DNA of 64,000 nucleotides from NCBI RefSeq assembly GCF_000344685.1, contig NW_006920427.1, positions 226,539 through 290,538 on the forward strand, written 5' to 3'. The notes below the pieces were generated by a model. The model saw only the letters and a program-made list of their open reading frames with translations. It ran no database searches and had not been told where the DNA came from. The translations under genes were made by a program, and so were the position numbers. This document shows, one piece after another, positions 9,613 through 20,370 of this stretch; the stretch's first letter is position 1, and each line of letters starts with the position of its first letter. This stretch comes from Gloeophyllum trabeum ATCC 11539. Taxonomy: Eukaryota; Basidiomycota; Agaricomycetes; Gloeophyllales; Gloeophyllaceae.

Positions 9613-12600
9613 TCAAGCCTGAGCATCGCGAACGCTGATGTACACGAAAAGCGTCGAGAACAGATACTGCGACAGCTGTGCATCATGCAACGGGAGGTGT
9701 CTGAATCCTGCAACCAACCCTATCAGCCATTCCCTCCAAAACCAAAACGCCGCGAACCACTTACCTGCATTCAAGCTCCCCAAACTCGCGCAATACACCG
9801 CCAACGGCTCCTCCGGATCCCCGCCCTCTTGCTTCACCGCGAACCTCACGAAAACGAGGTCCATCATCTCGCCCACGCAGTCGAACGGCAGGCTCAGGTC
9901 CTCCTCCCACACGGGGTTAAACCCATTGTTCTTCACGACGCACGTGCGGTACGAGATCGTCCTGGCGGACGTCGCGGTGAGTGCCGTCGGGCCCGCCGCG
10001 GGCGAGTACACGGGGTTCGTGGACTCGGGCAGGAAGGGCGAATGCGTCCAGTCGGGGACGTGTAGGGACACTTCGACGTAGGGGTCGATGACGGACTTGT
10101 CCACGATCTCGCGCCCCGCGGAGTCTTTGGGGCGCGGGAGCTGCTGCGCGGAGATTACCTGGTGAAAAAGTAAGTTGGGAGGTGCCGGAGGCTGCGAGAG
10201 GGAGAGGCACTTACAGTGACATCGAAGTAGTGGTTCGTCCGCTTCGCCAGGAGCTCCTTGTTGTACTCTCTCAGTGCCCGAGGCTTGAGGACATAGCCAG
10301 CCCGACCATTACGTTGGAACATGGCATGGTTGATCATATACCCGAGATCTGCGCGATAGCAACATTCGTGAAGCCTTACCCAATATCCGTGACGAGCAAT
10401 CACGCACCGAACGTCTGCCAGTTGATCGCAACCAACTGCGCCCCCGCCGACCAATACCGATGTGGTTCATAGTTCGACGAGTTCAACCGGGTCCCCTTCG
10501 GATACACCCTAACCAGATGCGTCTTATTGTGTTTTATCAAATCCATCATGCTCTCTTTCAGAATCTTGTTCGCCGTGTTCTCGGAGAGCGAGAAGACGTG
10601 TTCGGGAGCGTACTGCTCCTTCTTGTTCAGCCCGCGGCATTTGACACCGACGGTGTACACGAGCAGTGCGACGAGCGCCATCGACATCTTGGCCTTCTGC
10701 CGCTCTGCGTGCGGGGGAGACTTGGCCCTGGAGGCCGGTCCTGGAGAGGGGGAAGAGCGCCGTGGGTGGCGAACGCGTTCGGCCATGCGCGAGACTTTGA
10801 GCATGTCTTTCTTCAGCTCTGAATATCTCTGATCAGATCTATCCATCAGAATTGAGGTAGTACGGAACTGACCCGTGAAGACTTCGTCGGAAGACGTATC
10901 TGTGCTAGTCGAAGATTCGCTGTCCACCGTGACCTCCTTGTCCCGAAGGCCTTCTTGCTCGGAAACATAAAGGTTCTTGGCCTACATATGTAATATGATC
11001 AGTACATTCCGTACGTGGGGGACCACCCAACTCACCTTCAAGAGCACACGTCCTCTCAGTTGCTCGGGGCTAGGCAGTGTCTGGATTTTCGTCTGCCCGT
11101 GAACAGGAGCTGTAATCAGAGCATCGCCAAAGGTCTCGCGCATGATCTGGGCAACTATATCCTGCTGTGGAAGAGAACAGTGTATCTCGGCTGAGATGAT
11201 AACAGGATATGGCGAAGACACGAAAGCGTATTTGTGTATCGCCTGACAGATGTCGCGGAGAGACACTTTAGACGTCAGGGTCTTGCCGTGGTATATCATG
11301 GGTTCGGTATCGCCGTCGTAGACGTCGACTACAAGACAGATGAGTTCACGGTCACACTGGAGATTAAAACACTTACTTTCGACGCTGCGGCAGCTGTGCA
11401 GCAACGCTCTAATGTACCCCTCTATCGTGCTGACCCCGACCAGCTGGTGTCCGACGAGGTACGTATTATGGGAGGAGGATATGTAATATTCCGAAAGAGG
11501 GCGTGTCATGTCGTGGTAAACCTTGCCGTGCTGGTCGGCGAATGCAGAGTTGTCTAGGGACAGAAGGAATGCGGTAAAATTGTCTAGGGTAAAGAATGCA
11601 GGTTGAGGCGGTGAAGGGCCGACAGACATAGCGTGGGCGGAGGGGGCAGCCGCACTTGCTTGAGGCGACGTGAAGGTCGAAGATGCAGATGTCGGCGGCA
11701 GCGAATCGTTACCAGTACTAGCAGAGCTAGTAGAGTTAGTAGAAGAGGCAGCTGTACTCGGCTGGGGCGGCGAGGATGCAGGAGAAGCAGAAGCAGGAGA
11801 AGCGCTGAGCGGGACAGAAGTCGATGTTGGTGGTTGAGAAGCTGACGTCTGTTTGTCGGAGACCTTCTCCTGACCAGGGACTGTTGCATATCGTTCGAAG
11901 ATCCGCTTCAATTCGGTGTCACTGAGGTTTGACTATCAACGCCAGAGAAAGTTAGCACTGCATACCCTGCTGGTCTGAAAGTACCTGCCTTCTGGAAGTC
12001 CTGCATGAACATTCGGAACGTCTTGAAGTCGAAACATCCGTCACTTGCAGTGCATAGCTTCTTGTACAGCCTGTCCAGTTCCGGACGCGCCTTCAGCAAC
12101 TTAACAAATCGTTGAAAGTCCGAAAAGTCGAGATAACCTCGATTGTGCACGTCGGCCTCCTAGTGTCAGGGATCAGCACGGAGAATACCTCGATCCTCAG
12201 GTACACGAATCACCTTGAACAGCCGTTGGAGATTCTCCTTGGCAGCATTGAGGTTCAAACGTCTGCACATCCGTTCCACGTCGTCGAAATCGAGCTTCTG
12301 GTCCTGCTCGTCGTCCGCGGCCTTCCAGTACTGCCTCTCCCAAAGCGTTTGGCGAACCTCAATGTTCCCCAAGCCACTCATGAGTTCTTGACGTATGGAA
12401 TACAACTTTCGAAGGGTCACTTCCCACATCTGGAAGACGTCGCGAGTGCTTGCGATGACGTGCAACGACTTGTATCGCCCATCGCAGATGTAGAAGAGGG
12501 TCATCCACCGGTCTTCGAGCTGTTGGGACAGCTGAAACTGCTCACGGTAGAACCGTGCGTCAGAGCAGGTCCGTATTTCCTTGATGCTTTCAATCGGAAC

Positions 12601-13305
12601 TGCGTCATGGACATTTAGAATCTGCACATCAACGGAAAATGAATTATACTCACTAATGCGCTGCTTCTTCGTCTCGTACAGGATCTGGCCTTGATCAGGA
12701 TCTAGCCTGAGTATGACCCTCTTCTGTTTCTTGGCAGAGACCTTCGTCATAGGCGTACCCTGCTGAAGCAGAGGAGGGACAGTGATATCGGCCATGTTGG
12801 ACTTCTGGGCAACTCTGTCGGGCTGTTTCTCGGGTTGCTGGGCAGACTGCTGTTTCGGATGTATGAATTCAGTCGTAGACTTGGATCTGCCTCCATCACG
12901 CCCTTCGGCCTGCACGTGTCCGTCCACGCCTTGGCCGGGATCGGATTCAGACGTGTGCAAGCGAGGCCGCGGAATCGACTCCGACTGTGATCTGCTGTGC
13001 CTGAAAGCGCTACGCCTGCGCTGCAGCGAATCCATGATAGAGAATTCGGACGAGGAGTTGGAGGATGATTTCACGGACTTAGAGCGTACGATAGGCATAT
13101 TATCCTTCAGCTTGCGCTTGAAGGACGATATCGACGCGCCCAAGCTGCCCTCGCTTCTCCGTCTCCAGTGCGAGTCAGGTTTATCCTCGTCCGGCCCCAT
13201 AATCTCCTGGATCGCGGGTGAAGGTTGACCAGTGCTTGTCAACAGGTTGGCAGCTCGTCGTAACATGTTCCTGGACGTAGAGTGTCGGTCTTGGGTATCA
13301 GCCAT
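9613..13305 (-). CDS. PLC1: Phosphoinositide-specific phospholipase C (delta-type fungal Plc1)
   Basis: Hydrolyses PtdIns(4,5)P2 to diacylglycerol and Ins(1,4,5)P3 at membranes. From ATG 13303-13305: a Ser/Arg-rich N-terminus of about 200 residues, then a PH-like domain (RVILRLDPDQGQILYETKKQ ... IPIESIKEIRT), EF-hand region (DDVERMCRRLN, NRGYLDFSDFQ), PLC-X (SEYYISSSHNTYL with the first catalytic His, CRSVEIDVYDGD across an intron, YHGKTLTSK with the second), a Ser-rich X/Y linker, PLC-Y (MFSLSENTANKIL-like start, THLVRVYPKGTR, NYEPHRYW, NWQT.D.GYMINHAMF), and a C2 domain (DVTVISAQQLPRP, DPYVEVSL) to TGA at 9613-9615. About nine exons and roughly 1,050 residues. A 54-nt intron at 12600-12653 is stop-free and would be missed by simple frame reading; removing it restores IIPIESIKEIR. 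All catalytic motifs look intact. Confidence 0.93.
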
Positions 13306-13385
13306 GGCATGCAGGTCTCTGACCTGTGAATTAGGCGACAAGTGAAGGGTATTCGGGATGAGGGACTGACAGTGGAGTCTCGGGG

Positions 13386-13395
13386 GTATATATAC
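13386..13395 (-). promoter_or_regulatory. Possible TATA box of PLC1
   Basis: TATATATA-like run about 80 bp upstream of the PLC1 start codon, read on the minus strand. Position and sequence fit a core promoter element; no transcript data are available. Confidence 0.35.
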
Positions 13396-13851
13396 TCGGT
13401 GCGGCCTGGTACACGGGCAAGTTACCACATCACTCGTTCATGGGCGCTTCGGAGCAAGACTATCGCCTCCTGAGTCAACGGGCGATGCGCAGCTGCATGC
13501 AAGGTTGGATGCGGTGTTGGCGGTACTCCGTGCTTTTGCAGAGGGGAAGCGCGTCGGATCTACGTTGGTGGCGTCTACAAACGTGCTTCTAATGGGCGGC
13601 GCCACTTCCCATCCGACATACCACAGGTGATGAATCCATATATTACGACACAGTAAATGGAGGTACAGCAGTAGAAATAAATTATTGACTCGGAAGGAAT
13701 TAGAGTGTCATGAAATACAACCCTAGGGGGAAGATCCTCTCCTGTAAATTGTAAATTCGACATGATAACGCGTGAAGATACTCCGCTCCCCAAATAGATG
13801 CGCCTATTGCAAGGCAGCTCGAAAGGAACAGGAAGAACCTAACGAGACCCT
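13396..13851. other. Intergenic between PLC1 start and the ERT1-like 3' end
   Basis: Distal upstream region of PLC1 and probable 3' UTR of the regulator gene. No gene seen. Confidence 0.4.
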
Positions 13852-15679
13852 TCAGCACTTGATGAAGTTGCCGACGATCATACTCGGTATGCCATAGGCA
13901 TCCCTGCGAATGGTGAACGAGAAGCAGCAATTAATGAACCCTTCCTCCTTCACCAACTCTTGCGACTTCGTCGGTTTCCTGGCGTTCACCGGACTAATAG
14001 AGCCTGAAGGAGGACTCAGGAGTGGCTTGAATCGTAAGACGCAAGACGTCAGCACCGCTTTCTGATTGGCGTCAAAAGCGACATGGCCATATTTCTATCA
14101 TTAGGACAGAGATAGAACAGGGGCATCAGCGGGCAGGACAACGGGCCGCAGCAGTGCGACTCACCTCCCAATAATTAACAGCGGATTCCTCAGCCATCAG
14201 TTCATAAATACACAGACGCCCCTATGACGAAGGCTCAGCTGACTATGGGGGCACAAGGAGGCAATTCACATACGTCTCGCAGCATGTATCCATCAACCCC
14301 CACGAGCTCTGCAAACTCGCGGTTACCTTTGTAGATCTCGCCTGTTCTGCGCCACAAGCAGGCCGGGACACCCATCACCGAGAACACACGATCATAGTCT
14401 AATAGTAGACGTTCGAATGCCTCCTCGATGAACACTAGGTCCATATCTTTCAGCGACTGTGCAATGGCCTAGAATGAATATGGTCAGATGGGCGTACAAA
14501 TATATCTACCAGCATCTACTGACCCTAAACTTCGGCCTCAGGACCGACAAAGGCTGTAGTATGAGCTGCTTCGACTCTTGTGAGACACTGCACTGACATG
14601 AGGAACCATATCGTGGGGTCAAGATGCGCAGGCTTACTTCCTATCCATCCAGCGGGACAGCCGCGCATAGCCCTTCACATAATTATACGGCTTCAACAAA
14701 CCAGCCTCATACTTCGCGCTGATCACTCTTCGTAACCGTTCGTCTCGAGTACCGGGTTCCTGATCAGCAGCAGTATACAGGAACTGTTCCGTTTTGTTCG
14801 ACGCGGACAACGGAGGCGGCATACCGTCCTCGGCATTTGGGGGTTTATCGGCCGAGGGCTGTTCTGATTGTGACGTTTGATGCGCGGAGGGCTGCTCTGC
14901 AGGCTCTTCGGCTTTCGGAAGAAAGGAGTTGCCCGTGTTTGCAGGGGAAACGGTATTGGGAGCGGAGAAGGAGGGAACAGATACAAGGGGGGGTGCGATG
15001 GTGGTCGGAGGAGGGTTGAAAAACGATCGCTCGTCAAGGGATTCGAGAAAGTCGCTGCGGTAACGACGAGATTAGCACATTAACCCAAGAGACAAGATAT
15101 TGCCCTTACGTCAGGACGGAGAACTCGTTCCCCAATGTTTCTGGTTGGTAGGCAAGATAGGGTGCTGGAGCGACAGCTATGGGCCACACTGGATTTGTAA
15201 CAGGAACAGGAGCGGCAGCGAAGGGGTTCACTGCGGCATGATGAGCTGCACCGAGGAAGAAATGTAAGGAGATGTTACCCACTCGATATTGCCCGCGACA
15301 TGTCTATGTTTGGTCCGACGGACGAACTTGCACTCTTGTCCGGCTTGCTCGATTGTCTAGGCTCATCGTGACAGAGGTGCCCAATTTCCCTCTTGATACT
15401 AAATTTCGTGTCGGCCGACGTCTTCAACGTCCAACAATGCTTTACTCACCAGCGTTGACAAGGCCTCCCCTCGTCGCAAGTCATATGGCTGCGCCGACAA
15501 TACAAGCACGCATGATTCACTTTCCTCCTCTTCGCCTTCTTCTTGCCAGGCCCTGATGCGTCGTCGACAGCGGGACGTTTGCTTTGATCTTCAATAATTG
15601 GAGCTGGAACATCGGCATTTCTAGGAGCGATGCGGGAATACTCGGTTGGCTTGCTGCTCGACGTGAAGCTGGACATCAT
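13852..15679 (-). CDS. ERT1: Zn2Cys6 transcription factor of the ERT1/AcuK type with PAS-like domain
   Basis: Transcriptional activator of gluconeogenic and non-fermentable-carbon genes in the family I recognise. From ATG 15677-15679, exon 1 ends in the zinc cluster KRRKVNHACLYCRRSHMTCD and continues across a GTGAGT intron as IKREIGHLCHDE, so all six cysteines are present. Next comes a Pro/Ala-rich stretch (VNPFAAAPVPVTNPVWPIAV), an exon with ETLGNEFSVL, then SDFLESLDERSFFN, and the family-specific block LLKPYNYVKGYARLSRWMDR. The next exons carry ESKQLILQPLSVLRPKFR and a PAS-like region DLVFIEEAFERLLLDYDRVF, then YKGNREFAELVGVDGYMLRD. The final exons read LCIYELMAEESAVNYWE and then SFTIRRDAYGIPSMIVGNFI before TGA 13852-13854. 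An alternative upstream start would need an unrecognised exon. It sits upstream of PLC1 on the same strand, with no functional link implied. Confidence 0.85.
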
Positions 15680-16265
15680 CTCAGCCACTTTGGCTATCGG
15701 GAAGATTTGGAGGACACGACAACGACATCGGAAGATGTAGGGCAGGTCCGCATCAGTCCCTCGTTTCCCACGTCGTGGCGCGAGAGACACTAGACTCTAT
15801 AAGGCTGGTAGCGCCACCCTCCGGGCGGCAGAGCCCGCTACCTTGGGATATATGTACAGAAGATTTGAAGCTCATAGTCTCATGTGCTCTGTGTCACTGG
15901 TATGAGGGGTGCTTGAGAGCCAGGAAGCAGAATGGTCTTGCATATCATAATTTCCGGACCAGCGGTCAGACTTAGCCAGCTCCATATTTTCTCTTAGATT
16001 TGCTAATTTGACCCCCAACAAGCTAGATAAGAGCCTTCCTCGTAATTCACTGGTAGTAACACATTTTTTATGTGCGACCTGTATCGTGTAGAAACTAGTG
16101 GCAGTCAATCTCAGCTGTATGCAACATGACTATGTATAGTGGTGTATGTACCTAGTAACAATGAATCTAGTATACGCTGTCAGGTACATGAATAATGCAG
16201 CGTGAACACGAAACTCATCTCAGCCGTATGCAACACGACTGACGGAAAGGAAAGGGGAAAGGGGA
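15680..16265. other. Intergenic with a short direct repeat
   Basis: No gene recognised. A roughly 24-bp sequence, ATCTCAGC.GTATGCAACA.G, occurs twice in direct orientation at about 16109-16132 and 16217-16240. Beyond that nothing is evident. Confidence 0.45.
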
Positions 16266-16287
16266 AGGACGCCCGTATATACCCGAG

Positions 16288-17173
16288 NNNNNNNNNNNNN
16301 NNNNNNNNNNNNNNNNNNNNNNNNNNNNNNNNNNNNNNNNNNNNNNNNNNNNNNNNNNNNNNNNNNNNNNNNNNNNNNNNNNNNNNNNNNNNNNNNNNNN
16401 NNNNNNNNNNNNNNNNNNNNNNNNNNNNNNNNNNNNNNNNNNNNNNNNNNNNNNNNNNNNNNNNNNNNNNNNNNNNNNNNNNNNNNNNNNNNNNNNNNNN
16501 NNNNNNNNNNNNNNNNNNNNNNNNNNNNNNNNNNNNNNNNNNNNNNNNNNNNNNNNNNNNNNNNNNNNNNNNNNNNNNNNNNNNNNNNNNNNNNNNNNNN
16601 NNNNNNNNNNNNNNNNNNNNNNNNNNNNNNNNNNNNNNNNNNNNNNNNNNNNNNNNNNNNNNNNNNNNNNNNNNNNNNNNNNNNNNNNNNNNNNNNNNNN
16701 NNNNNNNNNNNNNNNNNNNNNNNNNNNNNNNNNNNNNNNNNNNNNNNNNNNNNNNNNNNNNNNNNNNNNNNNNNNNNNNNNNNNNNNNNNNNNNNNNNNN
16801 NNNNNNNNNNNNNNNNNNNNNNNNNNNNNNNNNNNNNNNNNNNNNNNNNNNNNNNNNNNNNNNNNNNNNNNNNNNNNNNNNNNNNNNNNNNNNNNNNNNN
16901 NNNNNNNNNNNNNNNNNNNNNNNNNNNNNNNNNNNNNNNNNNNNNNNNNNNNNNNNNNNNNNNNNNNNNNNNNNNNNNNNNNNNNNNNNNNNNNNNNNNN
17001 NNNNNNNNNNNNNNNNNNNNNNNNNNNNNNNNNNNNNNNNNNNNNNNNNNNNNNNNNNNNNNNNNNNNNNNNNNNNNNNNNNNNNNNNNNNNNNNNNNNN
17101 NNNNNNNNNNNNNNNNNNNNNNNNNNNNNNNNNNNNNNNNNNNNNNNNNNNNNNNNNNNNNNNNNNNNNNNNN
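16288..17173. other. Assembly gap (N run)
   Basis: 886 unresolved bases. The sequence on both sides is repeat-like, which is the likely reason assembly failed here. Confidence 0.99.
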
Positions 17174-17321
17174 TGCCGGTGCAAGACTCACGTGCCCGGG
17201 GTGGCAGCTGGCCTCCCGTGTCCGGACAATCACCGGCATTACTGACATTGACCTTCATCGGTGTCCAGACACCGTCCGGCATCCCCTGCTCAAACCCACC
17301 TTTTCTGTTGCACCTGCATCT

Positions 17322-17456
17322 CACCTCGGGAGTTGCAGTCTTTAGGGCCGTGCAAAAGATTGTAGGAAAGGGAATTCCCAGCCAATCAGAGCTCGCAAAA
17401 TTCCCCTTCATACAATGTTTTGCACCCCCCCCCTAACGACTGCAACTCCTGCAGTG
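17322..17456. repeat. Short fold-back MITE, 3-bp target duplication
   Basis: 135-bp imperfect palindrome with inverted ends CACCTCGGGAGTTGCAGTC and GACTGCAACTCCTGCAGTG, flanked by a direct TCT on both sides (17319-17321, 17457-17459). The centre, GGGAATTCCCAGCCAATCAG, is shared with the larger element at 17666-18187. CACT-like ends with a 3-bp duplication resemble CACTA-derived MITEs. No coding capacity. Confidence 0.7.
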
Positions 17457-17665
17457 TCTATCGGTATTTTCGAGGGTCCTATTATCAGCCACATCGCCTC
17501 GGATCCAACCATTCGGAGTGCCAATTCACCAAAAGCGTCTGGATGTGAAAGATATTACATAGTTTGTTGAGGGCAGGTCAGATCTTTGACCGATCTTGCA
17601 AAAATGGCGGAGAAAGTGCGAACACACTTGGTCGCAAGACCCGCTCCCCAAGGTAGCGGGAATAG

Positions 17666-18187
17666 CACTTCGGGAGTTAGACTCTTGGGCCTAGCAAAAG
17701 ATTGTATGGTAGGGATATATGAAAGATTGGCTTTTGTAAATGATTGTGGGGCTCACAAAAGATAATCTTTATTAAGAATTTCAAAGCTTGTAATATATAT
17801 TTTCAGCAGTATTATCTTTGTTGATACATTATAATTAAATCTTTTAGATTCCCTTTTGACACTGGAGGATTTGTAATCTTTAGGGTTGGGCAGAAGGTTG
17901 TATGAAAGGGAATTCCCAGCCAATCAGAGCCTGTGGAATTCCCTTTCATACAACCTTCTGCCCAACCCTAAAGATTACAAATCCTCCAGTGTCAAAAGGG
18001 AATCTAAAAGATTCAATTATAATGTATCAACAAAGATAATACTGCTGAAAATATATATTACGAGCTTCGAAATTCTCAATAAAGATTATCTTTTGTGAGC
18101 CCCAAAATCATTTAAAAAAGCCAATCTTTCATATATCCCTACCATACAATCTTTTGCTAGGCCCAAAAGAGTGTAACTCCCGAAGTG
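17666..18187. repeat. Long fold-back element with about 250-bp arms
   Basis: A nearly perfect inverted repeat. The left arm 17666-17916 and right arm 17935-18187 surround an 18-nt loop. It begins CACTTCGGGAGTTA and ends TAACTCCCGAAGTG, and is flanked by TAG on both sides (17663-17665, 18188-18190), a 3-bp target-site duplication. Its core matches the short element at 17322-17456. The high arm identity suggests recent insertion or gene conversion between arms. RNA through it would form a long hairpin. Confidence 0.85.
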
Positions 18188-18420
18188 TAGTCAAGCAGGA
18201 CTAAGAGTACAGGCTACGGGATGCAACACAAAATGATAAGGATTCGAAGTACTTCTACAGTGGTTACAAGAGTCGGTGCATTAGTGGAGAAAGCGGGCCG
18301 AGGACGACGCGCACTGTGGCGCACAAGGACAGCTTGAGGTACGTTCACGAGACAACACAGAGCAGATGAATCATTCCAGTCATTAGACATAAAATGCGAA
18401 CATTCACAAGGGCAAGAAGT

Positions 18421-19632
18421 TCACATCGACACCTTCGACTTTTTGAGATACGCAGCAGATATGAAGCGGAGACATGCTACCAGTTCACCCTCAAGGGCGT
18501 CGTCGCGATAACCGAGTTCCTCGATGTTGTCCTTCAAGGCGCGCAAGTTAGCCGCGGCCTTTTCGATAGTCTCTGGAAATTCCCCGTCGGACGGATAGGT
18601 ATTCGTAAGACGGCGCTCCTCATTGACTAGATCATCCACTACGGAACGCTCCATCGACGCCGGGTTTAAAAACTCCTCTCTATTCTTCGCAGTGGCAGAC
18701 ATAGTCGACCGGCTAGCTTTTCGAAGCAACTTCAGGGCAGTGGCCTTAAGTAGTCCATCCCCACGTGAACCAAGTTCCTCTGCTCTGGGCGTCTTGTGCA
18801 GATTGGGGTATGAACGTAGGATATCGCGTATCCACTCCGGAATCAGTTCTTTGAATAGTGCCGCGTGGTTCTTGTGATGGAGGTACCGCAGAAATTCAGG
18901 AAAGACGTCCACACTTCGCAGCTTCAGTACGACTCGTGGCAGCTTGCCGGGGACTGGCGGGGGCACTCGAGACAGAGGTCCCACGTTGGGACAGTTGATG
19001 AGGAGCAGGAGGATGTTGACCGCGCATTCGCCACATGCAGGCATTTTCTCTGGCGGGCATAGTTCCGGGAGCCACGGAATGGAGGAAGAGAAGACGAGCA
19101 TGTGCGTGGGCCGAACGATGGAAGGAATACTCTCCCTAGACGAAGTCTCGGAAGGACCACTCTGAGTAGAGCCAGGAGACCGAAGTCCCGAAGGGGACAT
19201 CAGATCCTTGTCCCCTCCCACATCGGAGAGCGAGCCCACAAATCCAGAAGAATCGCATGTTCGTTGTTGAATCCAAGGTGCTGGGAGGGTTCTGGCCAAT
19301 GGCATTACGGGTTTTTCAGGATCGCTCGGCAGCCAACGCTGGAAAACCTGATTCAACCAAGGCACTCTAACAAAGGGTTTAGGTGACATGCGGTGAGCCC
19401 ATGAAAAGATCGCCACTCACTCTGGTGACACCTTGAGATTGTCCTTGATATCGGACAGGGAAAGTCTTCCGTCGAAAAGCTCGCTGAAAGACGTCGGAGC
19501 GGTCGCCAGCAAGCCCGAATGTCGTATACTGTCAGTTGTCAGGCTTCTGGTAGGGCTATCCGCCGCTGGGGGGTTAACCGCCACCCTCAGCTTGGGAAGG
19601 TTGGTGAGCATAAGTTGTACACCAGAGTACAT
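18421..19632 (-). CDS. Possible Clp1 (clampless)-like protein, 385 residues
   Basis: Two exons, 19632-19421 and 19366-18421, with a 54-nt GTGAGT...TTAG intron containing a good branch site, encode 385 residues ending at TGA 18421-18423. Recognisable blocks are LMLTNLPKLRVAVNPP and SFSELFDGRLSLSDIKDNL in exon 1. Exon 2 carries VPWLNQVFQRWLPSDP, MLVFSSSIPWLPELCPPEK, ACGECAVNILLLLINCPNVG, LPRVVLKLRSVDVFPEFLRY and a helical, charged C-terminus. Length and the Cys-containing central block fit my memory of agaricomycete Clp1, needed for clamp-cell formation in the dikaryon. I could not check that, so the name is tentative. No signal peptide or membrane helix is obvious. It is the nearest gene downstream of the fold-back cluster; its 3' end lies 233 bp from the long palindrome. 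Confidence 0.6.
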
Positions 19633-20370
19633 TTTGGTCGATGAGGGCGAGTGACTGGAAACGACCAGCAGGAGTAGAGACTTAGAGTGTAGAAGCCTAA
19701 GACTGGGCGACCTTTATGTCTCTTCCAGGGTGCCACCCACCCACAGTACATGCCGCTTTGACATGGTGTCACGCTTGATTGTGGCAAAGCGTCGTACGCG
19801 TTCAGGCACCCGCCACTCAGAAGCCGATTTCCGTCAGCGCATCAGCCGTTGTCATCGCGCTTATAATATTAGTGAGACAGGGAAACGTAAAATTAATAGA
19901 GCTTCCAGGCCACATACCGTCATGAAGCCATGGTGAGCAGAACATCGTGAAGCATTATCGATGCGCCTTTGCCCTCTTGACGCGCTGGCAAAATAGGGCA
20001 AAAATATAGTACTTGCAGCAGTACTGCTACAGCTAAAAGAGGTTTTGCGTGAAGAAAGCCTTATAGAGCGAATATCAGTGAGCGAGCCAGTGAGCCACAC
20101 GCGACAGCGAATGTTCATCAATAATCTTTCAAGTTGCCTTGGTCGAAACGCCCGACACTTACTAGGATAAGTAAGGGTAGGACGGGTCCATGTTCCGCAG
20201 GTAGACGCGTTAAGTGCGTCTTTGGAGTGTTGTGGCAGCAATGGGGCAAGAAATCGAAAGGCGTGGGATTGGCGTGGGACCGTGGCGCGCGGAAACCCGG
20301 CGCCGGATGTGTGCCCCGCATTTGGACTTTGTGTGTGTTCTTGTTGCGTTCAGCAGCATTCTGAATCCTG
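19633..20370. other. Divergent upstream region, no gene seen
   Basis: 738 bp between the divergent starts of the Clp1-like gene and the F-box gene. It presumably holds both promoters. No motif stands out. Confidence 0.4.

Larger units (their letters stand above)
16266..17480. repeat. Possible AGGACC-family inverted-repeat element spanning the assembly gap
   Basis: The left edge, AGGACGCCCGTATATACCCG at 16266, and the right edge, TCGGTATTTTCGAGGGTCCT ending at 17480, are imperfect inverted copies of the ends of the elements at 58445-58963 and 59069-60293. The implied length of about 1.2 kb, if the N count is right, is close to that of the second of those. Most of the interior is N, and no target-site duplication is visible. 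Confidence 0.35.

Noticed and set aside
16180..17411. Long open frames of 334-398 codons on both strands
   Set aside because: They consist almost entirely of translated N from the assembly gap.
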